From assembly GCA_947088865.1 (NCBI GenBank), contig CAMUHY010000003.1, forward strand, positions 231,378-295,377: a DNA stretch of 64,000 nucleotides, written 5' to 3'. Each line of letters begins with the position of its first letter. The stretch's first letter is position 1. Below are positions 53,014 to 61,763 of the stretch, piece by piece. The position numbers were made by a program, and so were the translations under genes. The notes beneath the pieces were generated by a model. That model ran no database searches. It saw nothing but the letters and a program-made list of their open reading frames with translations, and was not told the DNA's origin. This DNA comes from an uncultured Eubacterium sp. (GTDB lineage: Bacteria; Bacillota; Clostridia; Lachnospirales; Lachnospiraceae).

Positions 53014-56000
53014 TTATTGATTTTTTTTCTTTCTTATTGTAACAATTACACAAGCTGCTACGCCAACGGCTGCTACAATCAAAATGATTGCATATACCCA
53101 CATATTTGATGAGTCGCCTGTTGCTGGAACAGATTGATAAACAGTAATCGTTGCTGACTTTGTTACTTTTGAACCATCAAAACCGTTTGCTCTAAGCTCT
53201 GCTGGAGCCTTATCTGTAAACTTAAACAATGGTCCAAAATTCAATGTTCCGTCTGCATTTCTTGTAATTTCTTGTGTTGTATCAAGAGATTCAAACCATG
53301 TATTAACAGCAAGTTTCTCATCTGAACTATCATATGCACCCTTAACAACTACATCATTTGCTTTTGTTGAAGGAACACTTGATACCCACTTCCATAAATA
53401 GTTGGTATCATTATCATACTTTGTTACGTCCTGTGTACCTCTTGGCTTAACATTCTCTGCAACATCTGTACCTTGTCTATAAGAAACCGTATACTTCATA
53501 GCAAAGTCTGTATTTGCAGCATTATTTGTATAGAATGCTACGTTTGGATTACCATTGTTATAAGTTACACAACCCTTTACTTGGATATCTGGACATGAGT
53601 TTGAGTCAATACCTTTTGCCTTGTTATCATAAACTACTGAATTTTCAAGTACATGATAACCGCTCATGCTGTCTCCGCCTAACTTGAAACCATTACCATT
53701 ACCAGCATCGATAACTCGACCAGACATATCAAGGTCATATACAGAATCTACATGTCTATCTGTTGATTTATCTGAATTAACCTTAACATAACCATTCTTA
53801 AATGTTACACAATTCTTAACTGTAACGGCACCAATTGAACCTGTTTGAACCTTAGCAAAAAGGTCCCAACCATCATCAGCATTGTAATATGCCATACAAC
53901 CATCAAATACATTGCCATTACCTACTGTAAGTTTCGCTGCAAAACCGTCAGCATCCTCACAACCTGCATCAGCATTATTGTATGAAGTACAATTTAATAT
54001 CAAGTTGTTTTCTGGCCATAATTCAAATTCATCTGTTGTAAGATATCTGCTAATCTGAATACCTGTGCTACCATTATAGTACGCATTTACTTGGTCAAGT
54101 GTATTGTTGTTACCTGAAACTTGGATACCTTTTTGTGCATCTTGTGAATGGATAACATCAAATCCCTTAATATACCAATGATTACCTGCAAATATCATAC
54201 CAGCACACAATCCTTGAAAATCAAATACTGGTCTGCTTGAAGCTTGTGGGTCAGCCATCATCACAATTGGACTCTCTGCTGTACCATCAACACCTCTTGC
54301 TACTTTTACTGTACTGTCAAGAAGGTATGTACCCTCTTTTATAATAATCTGCTGTCCAGGCTGAACAAATTTAACAGCGTTATAAATGCTCATTGGGTCA
54401 TCCTTACTACCTGAACCATTTGCTTCTGGAGCTACATAGATAGCTTGACCTGGATTACCATATGTCTTATAAGTTACAATATGTTCAATAGTGACTTCAT
54501 CATAAGACTCCATCATCTTATATGGGTCATTATCTGGATGATAACCATCATTTGGCTTAAATACTAAATTAAATACATTCTTGCCATTAGCAAGCTCAAC
54601 TTTAGCAACAAATACAGATTTGTTAGCTTTTACTTCAACGCCTTCTGCAAGAGTCTGTCCTGCTGCATTAACTGCAGATACTACACCATCACAGTTTGCT
54701 GTAAAATTCAAGCTATAATCGCTTACGCCTGTTGATGTAGGTGATTGTACCGTTGTATTTACTGAAATATACTCAACTGGACGACCTTCTGCTGGTGCAT
54801 CTTCTGATGCTAAAATAGTCTTAAATTCAATGTCTGAGAATGTTGCTGTTGCATTTCTTGAAGCATAGAAACCAACATAAACAAAATCTGTATCAACTTT
54901 TTCAAGCGCATCTGGCTCATAGTACTTCTTTGTATACTCATTACCATTCATATCTGTGTATGTAAGGAAGTAACCTGTATTGTTCTTTTGAATTGTAAGA
55001 TACATCTCTGTTATAGGATTGCTTACTGTACCAGCCACTTCAGATGCAGCATTGCCAATCGTATTCATTGTACCTGCAACTACTTTGCCATTTTCATCTA
55101 CCGTAGCATAAAGATGTCCTTCTGCAAAATCTACTGGAACAGTAGATACCTTAAAGTCATTTTGTACTGTGGCTGTATCATTTGCTTCCAATTTTGAAAG
55201 ATTATCAAGTGTAACACCTTTCTTCTCCTGTGCTAACATTCCAAGTTTCTGTGTAATCTTAGCTGACACAGTAGAATCTGTGTTTGTAGTTACTTCTTTT
55301 GTCTCCATATCAACAAAATATTCACACTTAGAAGCACCTAACATATATGAGTTTGTCCAGCAAAGACCATCATGTGCGCCAACCCAGTCCGTAGCCATCA
55401 TACCAAAACCTTCTTGTCCATTAGAAAGAAGCCAGCTATCTACTGTAACCTTTGCCTTTAATGTAAAGTTTGTACCTTTTGGAACAGCTGTATAATGGAA
55501 AGAAAGTCCATCAGTAGAACCTGGAACAATCTTACCACTATGACTTTCAATTGTAACAGAACCATCATTTGCACTGCCTGTTATCTTATCCTTTGAAGGA
55601 CTTGCACCATTGCCATAAGTAGCATTTGCCCACTTAGACTGTGCATCTTGTGTAGCTGTACCAACAATTGTGCCAGGCTGTGAAACTTCACTGCCTCTCT
55701 TAGCAACAACTTTAAATGTATATGTCTCACCAACTGTAAGACCTGTCACCTGATATTTTGTATCGGTTGTTGTCTTTGCATTACCAAAGTTATTTCCACC
55801 GTCACTGCTATAAGAAACTTCATACTCTGTTGCTTCTGGAACGGCTGCCCACTCCAACTCAATTGTACCATTTCCTATACTTGTAGCAGAACCAACCTGT
55901 GGTGTTGCCAATGGAAGCAAAAATTCAAATGTTTTTGTCTCTGCTCCTGCCTTATCGGTTTCATTCTCTCTCATTGCAACGATTGAGAATGTATATGTGC

Positions 56001-57306
56001 CAGATGTTGCAATATCCTTAAACTCCACAGAAGCATTTGTCTTAGCACCTGTTGCTGTCTTTACACTGCCATCAGCACTTGTCATCGTAACTACTACTTT
56101 ATCAGCGCCATCATAGCTGATATCCATTGTATATGGAACTGTAATTGTTGAACCAGTTGCTGTAATATCTCCAATTACAGGAGCAGCAACATCTGCCCAT
56201 GCTTTACGGTCTGGACGCTCGCCACCTGTAACTTCAGTCATTGTAATAGAATAAAGGCGGAAACCTCTTATCTCTGCAACATCTTTCTCTGCCCCTGTAC
56301 TGTCTGTTCCTATAACACCTGTACCCAATGGACAAATAATTGAGTAAGTACCTGCACTTAACTCATATGTAGCATCTACTGCTGATGTTCCAGTTACTGT
56401 TGTAAACTTGTTTCCTGCTTTATCTGTCACAAGCCCATCAGCACCTTTTATAGCTGCAATAGAAGTATTAGAACCACCTGTACTACTAACACTCATTGTC
56501 AATGTTGCTGTTCCAGTCACTGTGAAATCAAGACTAGCTGTCTCAGCTTTGTTTACTTCAATACTCTTTACTGCACCACTAGAAAGTCTCTTTGTTACAC
56601 TGCCCACTACCTTAAATACATCACTAAGAAGTGTACCTTCTTCAACTGCTTCCTTATCAGCTGCTGCTGTAAGTGATGAAGCTTCAAATTTTGTTTCTGT
56701 TGTTGTCACTGCTGAACCAGCAACATCTTCCATTGAAATAGAAAAAACACGGAAACCTCTTATCTCTGCAACATCTTTCTCTGCCCCTGTGCTGTCTGTT
56801 CCTATAACACCTGTACCCAATGGACAAATAATTGAGTAAGTACCTGCACTTAACTCATATGTAACGTCCACTCCTGATGTTCCAGTTACTGTTGTAAACT
56901 TGTTTCCTGCTTTATCTGTCACAAGTCCATCAGCACCTTTTATAGCTGCAATAGAAGTATTAGAACCACCTGTACTGCTAATCTTCATTGTCAATGTTGC
57001 TGTTCCCTCAACTGTAAAATCAAGACTAGCTGTCTCAGCTTTATTTACCTCAATACTCTTTACTGCACCACTAGAAAGTCTCTTTGTCACACTGCCTACC
57101 GTTTTAAATACACCGCCAAGCATTGTACCTTCTTCAATTGCTTCCTTATCAGCTGCTGCTGTAAGTGATGAAGCTTCAAAAGAATAGTTCTTTGTTTCAG
57201 CTTTAACTGGTGTCAATGCAAAATTCCATTCAAATGGAACAAATGCTGCCACAAGAATAAAAGCCATAATTAAAGCCAAAACCTTTTTTGCCTTTTTATT
57301 TTTCAT
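53014..57306 (-). CDS. Wall-anchored multidomain PL9-type pectate lyase
   Basis: 1430-aa secreted enzyme predicted to cleave polygalacturonate at the cell surface. Signal peptide (~residues 1-37); two nearly identical 164-aa modules (~43-195, ~207-358; EASSLTAAADKEA, STGGSNTSIAAIKGADGLVT), probably carbohydrate-binding; two Fn3-like domains (~367-460, ~467-560); a LamG-like beta-sandwich (~560-825); a beta-sandwich (~840-940); then a right-handed parallel beta-helix (~945-1290). The helix has CEDADGFAAKL (~1115) and NADDGWDLFAK (~1147), the clustered Asp residues that bind Ca2+ and the Lys region of family PL9. C-terminus: VPATGD sortase-type motif (~1394), membrane helix, RKKKNQ. A paralogue with a dockerin lies directly upstream. 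Confidence 0.93.
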   Translation of the reverse strand: MKNKKAKKVLALIMAFILVAAFVPFEWNFALTPVKAETKNYSFEASSLTAAADKEAIEEGTMLGGVFKTVGSVTKRLSSGAVKSIEVNKAETASLDFTVEGTATLTMKISSTGGSNTSIAAIKGADGLVTDKAGNKFTTVTGTSGVDVTYELSAGTYSIICPLGTGVIGTDSTGAEKDVAEIRGFRVFSISMEDVAGSAVTTTETKFEASSLTAAADKEAVEEGTLLSDVFKVVGSVTKRLSSGAVKSIEVNKAETASLDFTVTGTATLTMSVSSTGGSNTSIAAIKGADGLVTDKAGNKFTTVTGTSAVDATYELSAGTYSIICPLGTGVIGTDSTGAEKDVAEIRGFRLYSITMTEVTGGERPDRKAWADVAAPVIGDITATGSTITVPYTMDISYDGADKVVVTMTSADGSVKTATGAKTNASVEFKDIATSGTYTFSIVAMRENETDKAGAETKTFEFLLPLATPQVGSATSIGNGTIELEWAAVPEATEYEVSYSSDGGNNFGNAKTTTDTKYQVTGLTVGETYTFKVVAKRGSEVSQPGTIVGTATQDAQSKWANATYGNGASPSKDKITGSANDGSVTIESHSGKIVPGSTDGLSFHYTAVPKGTNFTLKAKVTVDSWLLSNGQEGFGMMATDWVGAHDGLCWTNSYMLGASKCEYFVDMETKEVTTNTDSTVSAKITQKLGMLAQEKKGVTLDNLSKLEANDTATVQNDFKVSTVPVDFAEGHLYATVDENGKVVAGTMNTIGNAASEVAGTVSNPITEMYLTIQKNNTGYFLTYTDMNGNEYTKKYYEPDALEKVDTDFVYVGFYASRNATATFSDIEFKTILASEDAPAEGRPVEYISVNTTVQSPTSTGVSDYSLNFTANCDGVVSAVNAAGQTLAEGVEVKANKSVFVAKVELANGKNVFNLVFKPNDGYHPDNDPYKMMESYDEVTIEHIVTYKTYGNPGQAIYVAPEANGSGSKDDPMSIYNAVKFVQPGQQIIIKEGTYLLDSTVKVARGVDGTAESPIVMMADPQASSRPVFDFQGLCAGMIFAGNHWYIKGFDVIHSQDAQKGIQVSGNNNTLDQVNAYYNGSTGIQISRYLTTDEFELWPENNLILNCTSYNNADAGCEDADGFAAKLTVGNGNVFDGCMAYYNADDGWDLFAKVQTGSIGAVTVKNCVTFKNGYVKVNSDKSTDRHVDSVYDLDMSGRVIDAGNGNGFKLGGDSMSGYHVLENSVVYDNKAKGIDSNSCPDIQVKGCVTYNNGNPNVAFYTNNAANTDFAMKYTVSYRQGTDVAENVKPRGTQDVTKYDNDTNYLWKWVSSVPSTKANDVVVKGAYDSSDEKLAVNTWFESLDTTQEITRNADGTLNFGPLFKFTDKAPAELRANGFDGSKVTKSATITVYQSVPATGDSSNMWVYAIILIVAAVGVAACVIVTIRKKKNQ
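56213..57187 (-). repeat. Tandem duplication of a 492-bp module in the pectate lyase gene
   Basis: Two copies offset by 492 bp (164 codons) encode nearly identical domains. Long stretches are identical at the DNA level, including synonymous positions, e.g. around 56320-56340 and 56820-56840 (ACCCAATGGACAAATAATTG). This implies a recent duplication or gene conversion. Confidence 0.85.
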
Positions 57307-57384
57307 AATTAGGCTATCCCTCCTTTATAAAATTTTATTGTCACGTTAAGACCTCTCAAATCTATACATGTCCAATCATAATTA

Positions 57385-57415
57385 ATTATATCATCAACCC
57401 CCCTATGATTGTCAA
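57385..57415 (-). promoter_or_regulatory. Promoter of the wall-anchored pectate lyase gene
   Basis: Minus strand TTGACA (57415-57410), 19-base spacer containing GGGGGG, TATAAT (57390-57385). Flanked by AATCATA (57374-57380) and TATGATT (57404-57410), a 7-bp inverted repeat that may be an operator. The rest of 57307-57609 shows nothing else. Confidence 0.65.
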
Positions 57416-57609
57416 CTATATATTTTAGCATTTTAACAGCAAAATGCTTATATTATTGGCACATTTTTGTAGAAATTCAACAATTTTTCAATGTATTTAT
57501 ATTATGTTCTAAAAAATATACAAAACTGTTTTTTTATAAGTTTATTTTATAACATCTATTCATCACAATTAATAATTTATATATCACTTATACAGAATTA
57601 GCCTATTTT

Positions 57610-60390
57610 TTATTTTCCTAAAGTAACATCCATTTTAGCAAGATATTTCATCAATAAAATGGCATCTTGTATATTAATATTGCCATCAGCATTGACATCT
57701 GCAGCCTTCTCGTCAATTGCAACCTGCATTTTTGCCAAATGCTTTTTTAATAATACAGCATCTCGTGTATTAATATCACCATTGTTATCTACATCACCAT
57801 AATTAATTTTTGTTGGCAGATTACCATAAATATCTGGAAATACATCATATATTGGCGAAGCTATCCCCTTTGTATTATCATAACCATTCAATCGCACCGT
57901 TTCTGGCGCTTTATCTGTAAATGTAAATAAATCCCCAAAATGAATCGTTCCGTCTGCATTTCTAGTCGGCTCTTTATTTGTATCTAAGGAAGCAAACCAA
58001 GCTGCTACACCAAGCTTTCCGTCAGAACTGTCATGGGCTTTAGTACCTAATGCCCATCGCCAAAAATAATTAGTATCATTATCATATTTACTGGTATCTT
58101 GTGTTCCTTTTGGCCTGATAACCTCTGCTACATTATTATTATTCTTATAAGATATTGTATACTGCATACTATAATCTGTATTTGGTGCATTTCCTGTATA
58201 TAATGCTATATTGGCATTTCCGTTATTATACGAAACACATTTTTTCACTTGAATATCTGGACATGAATTGGCATCAATTCCTTTTGTCTTATTGCCATAT
58301 GAAACACTATTTTCAAGAACATGATATCCGCTTAGACTTTCGCCTCCCATTTTAAATCCATTTCCATTCCCTGCATTGATTTTATGGCTGCCATTGATAT
58401 CAAGATTTCCATTATCATCTTTAATAACATAGCCATTTTCATAAGCAACACAATTTCTTATGGTCACTGAACCAATCGTTCCTATCTGTACTTTGGCAAA
58501 TAAATCCCAGCCATCATCTGCATTATGATGTGAAATACAGCCATCAAATACATTTCCAACTCCTGATGTAATCTTTGCTGCAAATCCATCTGCATCCTCA
58601 TATCCCATATCTGCATTATTATAGGAAGTACAGTTTAAAATTAGATTATAGGAAGGCCATCGTTCTTTTTCGTCAGTATCTTTATACCTAGATATTGAAA
58701 TACCTGTATTTCCATTATAATAAGCATGAATTTCATTTAATATATTATGATTCCCCGCAACAACAAAACCATTTTTAGAATTTTGTGAATGAATCACATC
58801 AAATCCTTTTACATACCAATAACTTCCTCCCAAAATAACACCTGTTGACATTCCTTGAAAATCTAATACAGGTCTGCTTGAAGCTTGTGGGTCAGCCATC
58901 ATCACAATAGGATTATCGGGCGTACCATCAATACCTCTTGCTATATTCAGTGTTTTATTAAGAAAATACGTTCCTTCTGTAAGAATAATTTGTTGTCCTG
59001 GCTGAATATATTGTACTGCCCCATAAATATTCATTGGATTTTCTTTACTTCCATCGCCTACACCATTTGGTGAAACATAAATTGCCTGTCCTTTTTTTCC
59101 GTATGTTTTATATGTAACTGTATGTTTTACTTGAATAGGCTCATATGACTCCATCACCTTATATATATCATTATCAGGGTGATAATCTTTATCAGGTGTA
59201 AAGGTTAAAGTAAATACATTGCGTTCTTGTTCAAGCTTCGTTTGTGCAACAAATGTCGATTTATTTGCTGTTATCTTAACATCTTCTGCGATAGTCTTAC
59301 CATTATTATCTGTCACAGAAACCTTACCATCACAATTTGCTGTAAATTCAAGTTTGTAGTCACGGATACCCGTAGCAGTAAGCGCTTGCACACTTTTATT
59401 GACTGCTATCTTTTCAACTGGCGGCTCTTTAGCCTCTTCATCTTGTGAAGCTGGAATCGTTGAAAATGTTATATCCGAAAAGGTTACGTTTGTTGTCCTT
59501 GCTGCATAAAATCCAACATATACATACTCGGCATCAATTTTTTGTAAAGCTGTCGGATTATAATATTGATAAGCATATACATATCCGCTTATATCTTCAT
59601 ATTGAAGAAGATACCCTGTATTATTTTTTTGAATGGTTAAATACATCTGTGTTATTGGATTATCTATCGTCGTTTTTAAATGATTTGATTCATTTCCAAT
59701 AAGATTGCCTGAAACAAGATATTCTTCCATAAGATTCATCGGAATCCTTGACGACCTAAAATCATCTTTTATTGTCTGTGTATCGTTAGCTTCAAGTGCT
59801 TGAATATTATCTAAAGTAACACCTTTCTTTTCTTGCCCAAGTATCCCAATATTTTGCATAATTCTTGTTGAATATGCAGAATTGGTGTTTGTGACAGGTT
59901 TATGCGTTTTTTTGTCAATATAATAATCAATTCTGGATGCACCAAGCATATAAGAGTTTGTCCAGCATATCCCTTCATGCGCACCAACCCAATCTGTTGC
60001 CATCAACCCAAAACCTTCCTGTCCATTTGTAAAAGTCCAACTATTGACTGTAACTTTTGCCCTTAATGTAAAATTTGTTCCTACTGGAACTGCTGTGTAA
60101 TGAAATGCAACTCCATCCGTAGAATCAGGAACTATTTTACCACTGTTGCTGTCAATAACAACATTCCCATTATTCGCATTTCCAATAATTTTACTCTTGG
60201 AAGCACTAGCACCACTGCCATATATAGCATTGTTCCACTGATACTCAAAAGCTCGTTCATATGCTTGGACTATATTATTATCATTGCCCGTAAAATTTTG
60301 TAGCAACATAATTACTAATAACAACATACTTATAAATAATGTTGTTGTTATCTTTAATATTGTGTGTGTAAACCTCCTATATTTTGCCAT
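57610..60390 (-). CDS. Dockerin-containing PL9-type pectate lyase
   Basis: 926-aa secreted lyase, paralogue of the downstream gene. Signal/anchor segment (residues ~14-32), LamG-like domain (~50-315; WVGAHEGICWTNSYMLGASR), beta-sandwich (~330-425), PL9 parallel beta-helix (~430-790; EDADGFAAK ~600, NADDGWDLFAK ~627, with the same Asp cluster and Lys), then a C-terminal type I dockerin (~867-926) with two Ca-binding segments DVDNNGDINTRD and DVNADGNINIQD. It lacks the duplicated N-terminal modules, Fn3 domains and sortase motif of its neighbour. A dockerin needs a cohesin partner; none is encoded in this window. Confidence 0.93.
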   Translation of the reverse strand: MAKYRRFTHTILKITTTLFISMLLLVIMLLQNFTGNDNNIVQAYERAFEYQWNNAIYGSGASASKSKIIGNANNGNVVIDSNSGKIVPDSTDGVAFHYTAVPVGTNFTLRAKVTVNSWTFTNGQEGFGLMATDWVGAHEGICWTNSYMLGASRIDYYIDKKTHKPVTNTNSAYSTRIMQNIGILGQEKKGVTLDNIQALEANDTQTIKDDFRSSRIPMNLMEEYLVSGNLIGNESNHLKTTIDNPITQMYLTIQKNNTGYLLQYEDISGYVYAYQYYNPTALQKIDAEYVYVGFYAARTTNVTFSDITFSTIPASQDEEAKEPPVEKIAVNKSVQALTATGIRDYKLEFTANCDGKVSVTDNNGKTIAEDVKITANKSTFVAQTKLEQERNVFTLTFTPDKDYHPDNDIYKVMESYEPIQVKHTVTYKTYGKKGQAIYVSPNGVGDGSKENPMNIYGAVQYIQPGQQIILTEGTYFLNKTLNIARGIDGTPDNPIVMMADPQASSRPVLDFQGMSTGVILGGSYWYVKGFDVIHSQNSKNGFVVAGNHNILNEIHAYYNGNTGISISRYKDTDEKERWPSYNLILNCTSYNNADMGYEDADGFAAKITSGVGNVFDGCISHHNADDGWDLFAKVQIGTIGSVTIRNCVAYENGYVIKDDNGNLDINGSHKINAGNGNGFKMGGESLSGYHVLENSVSYGNKTKGIDANSCPDIQVKKCVSYNNGNANIALYTGNAPNTDYSMQYTISYKNNNNVAEVIRPKGTQDTSKYDNDTNYFWRWALGTKAHDSSDGKLGVAAWFASLDTNKEPTRNADGTIHFGDLFTFTDKAPETVRLNGYDNTKGIASPIYDVFPDIYGNLPTKINYGDVDNNGDINTRDAVLLKKHLAKMQVAIDEKAADVNADGNINIQDAILLMKYLAKMDVTLGK

Positions 60391-60438
60391 AATATCCCTC
60401 CCATTGTATACAACTATGACTTTAACTTCTCTTTTTAT

Positions 60439-60468
60439 AGTATATAATATTAATACCCAAAATGTAAA
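60439..60468 (-). promoter_or_regulatory. Promoter of the dockerin pectate lyase gene
   Basis: Minus strand TTTACA (60468-60463), 18-base spacer, TATACT (60444-60439), about 50 bp upstream of the ATG. Confidence 0.5.
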
Positions 60469-60506
60469 GACTTAATTTATTTTTTATTTTACAAATTACG
60501 TAGCAG

Positions 60507-60551
60507 TCAAGCGGATATTGCAATCCGCTCCGCTGCTTGCTTGATAAGGTT
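60507..60551 (+). repeat. Dispersed repeat, short copy (R5)
   Basis: GTCAAGCGGATATTGCAATC, CGCTCCGCTGCTTGCTTGAT, AAGGTTA. It contains the self-complementary core AGCGGAT-ATTGCA-ATCCGCT and sits just after the subtilase stop codon on its 3' side, where it could serve as its terminator. Confidence 0.65.
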
Positions 60552-60556
60552 ACATA

Positions 60557-61375
60557 TTATCCCATCACAAATTTTGCCATATTTAATTTCCCCCATCCAT
60601 ATTTATCTCTGTTATATTTTTCTGTATCATTTTCTATGACAGGCTCACAACAAGCTCGAAGCCAATGTTTTACTTCCTCTGGCGTCAAATATGGGTCATG
60701 TTCCATAAGCCTTGCAATGGCTCCGCTAACAATAGGCGTTGACATTGATGTACCACTTTTTGATGAATATTTATTTTTCATATTCGTACAAGCAACAATA
60801 TTTGTTCCAGTAACAACAACTTCTGGTTTAATATCACATTCTTTAATTGGTCCCCTTCCCGAATGAAAACGAATATCATCATAGGCCCCTACGGTTATAA
60901 TTTTACAGCTAATTCCGGGCGCTGTAATACTTCCTGGCATAGGTCCATTATTTCCTGCGGCGGCTACTACAATCAACCCTTCATCCCACATATTTTCTAC
61001 GGCATTGACTAACACTCTTGTTTTATAATCATTACTTCCTGTTGTACCAAAAGATACATTAACAATTTTAATATCCAAACGCTCTCTATTTTCTAATATC
61101 CATTCAACTCCTTTTAATACATTAGAAACAATACCATTTCCTCTGTTATCTAACACTTTAACAGCAGCTATACAAGCATTTGGTGCTATGCCTCTATATT
61201 TTTTATGGGAAGCAGTGCCATCCCCTGCAATAATTCCTGCAACATGCGTTCCATGACCTGAATCATCATAAATAAAATTTTTTTCATTGACACAATCCAC
61301 AAATCCTACAATTCTATCTCCAAAATCAATATGTCTATATATTCCAGTATCTAATACTGCTACTGTAATTGCCAT
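60557..61375 (-). CDS. Subtilisin-like serine protease, minimal form
   Basis: 272 aa. The S8 triad is complete: Asp in VAVLDTGI (residue 9), His in DDSGHGTHVAGI, Ser in SGTSMSTP; the oxyanion Asn is in AAAGNNGP. It begins just seven residues before the DTG motif, with no signal peptide and no propeptide, so it is probably cytosolic (ISP-like) and made active. GGAGG lies 6 bases before the ATG, supporting the start. It is not clearly linked to the pectate lyases, although it reads in the same direction; its 5' region is the repeat-rich interval 61376-61531. Confidence 0.93.
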   Translation of the reverse strand: MAITVAVLDTGIYRHIDFGDRIVGFVDCVNEKNFIYDDSGHGTHVAGIIAGDGTASHKKYRGIAPNACIAAVKVLDNRGNGIVSNVLKGVEWILENRERLDIKIVNVSFGTTGSNDYKTRVLVNAVENMWDEGLIVVAAAGNNGPMPGSITAPGISCKIITVGAYDDIRFHSGRGPIKECDIKPEVVVTGTNIVACTNMKNKYSSKSGTSMSTPIVSGAIARLMEHDPYLTPEEVKHWLRACCEPVIENDTEKYNRDKYGWGKLNMAKFVMG

Positions 61376-61403
61376 ATAAATCCTCCATTCTTGCTCAACT
61401 TAC

Positions 61404-61531
61404 AAGTTTGAGCGTAAGCATAAACGTTGAAAAATTTATTTTTCATATTAAGCCCCATTCTTAGAAAGCCTGCGAGTTTGAACATAAGCACAAACTTGCG
61501 TGTGAAAAGTGTGAAAAAAATTTTTTCACAC
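61404..61531. repeat. Two diverged copies of a 25-bp motif plus a perfect hairpin
   Basis: AAGTTTGAGCGTAAGCATAA (from 61404) and GAGTTTGAACATAAGCACAA (from 61474) are 70 bp apart; the second is part of a hairpin (CGAGTTTG/CAAACTTG). At 61509-61531 GTGTGAAAAAAA pairs with TTTTTTCACAC. This lies between the divergent subtilase and carbamate kinase genes and would be transcribed as the subtilase leader. Confidence 0.6.
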
Positions 61532-61631
61532 TATCTTCTTAAAAGATGACCTGTAACATACAATCTTGCTGTTTATTTGTTTTACAGCAACTATAAAATC
61601 ATGTACACAATTTCATCATTCTATATTTTCA

Positions 61632-61660
61632 TTGATTTTCAACACAATATATTTTATAAT
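61632..61660 (+). promoter_or_regulatory. Promoter of the carbamate kinase gene
   Basis: TTGATT (61632-61637), 17-base spacer, TATAAT (61655-61660); leader of about 100 bases before the ATG. Confidence 0.75.
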
Positions 61661-61763
61661 GGTTTATTATATGCTTGGGCTTATGGAACGTGAATTTCCT
61701 TATAGAACAGCTTATGTGCAGACAATATTTACAGCCATATAAATTGGCGGAATGGAGTTCATT

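Noticed and set aside
56408-57187. Two long plus-strand open frames with nearly the same protein sequence
   Set aside because: They are antisense shadows of the duplicated pectate lyase module; no RBS, and identity simply reflects the tandem repeat.
5070-60551. CRISPR array
   Set aside because: The repeats are isolated, vary in length and orientation, and there are no regular spacers or cas genes.
60557-61375. Lantibiotic leader protease or CSP-type secreted subtilase
   Set aside because: No signal peptide, no propeptide and no lanthipeptide genes nearby.
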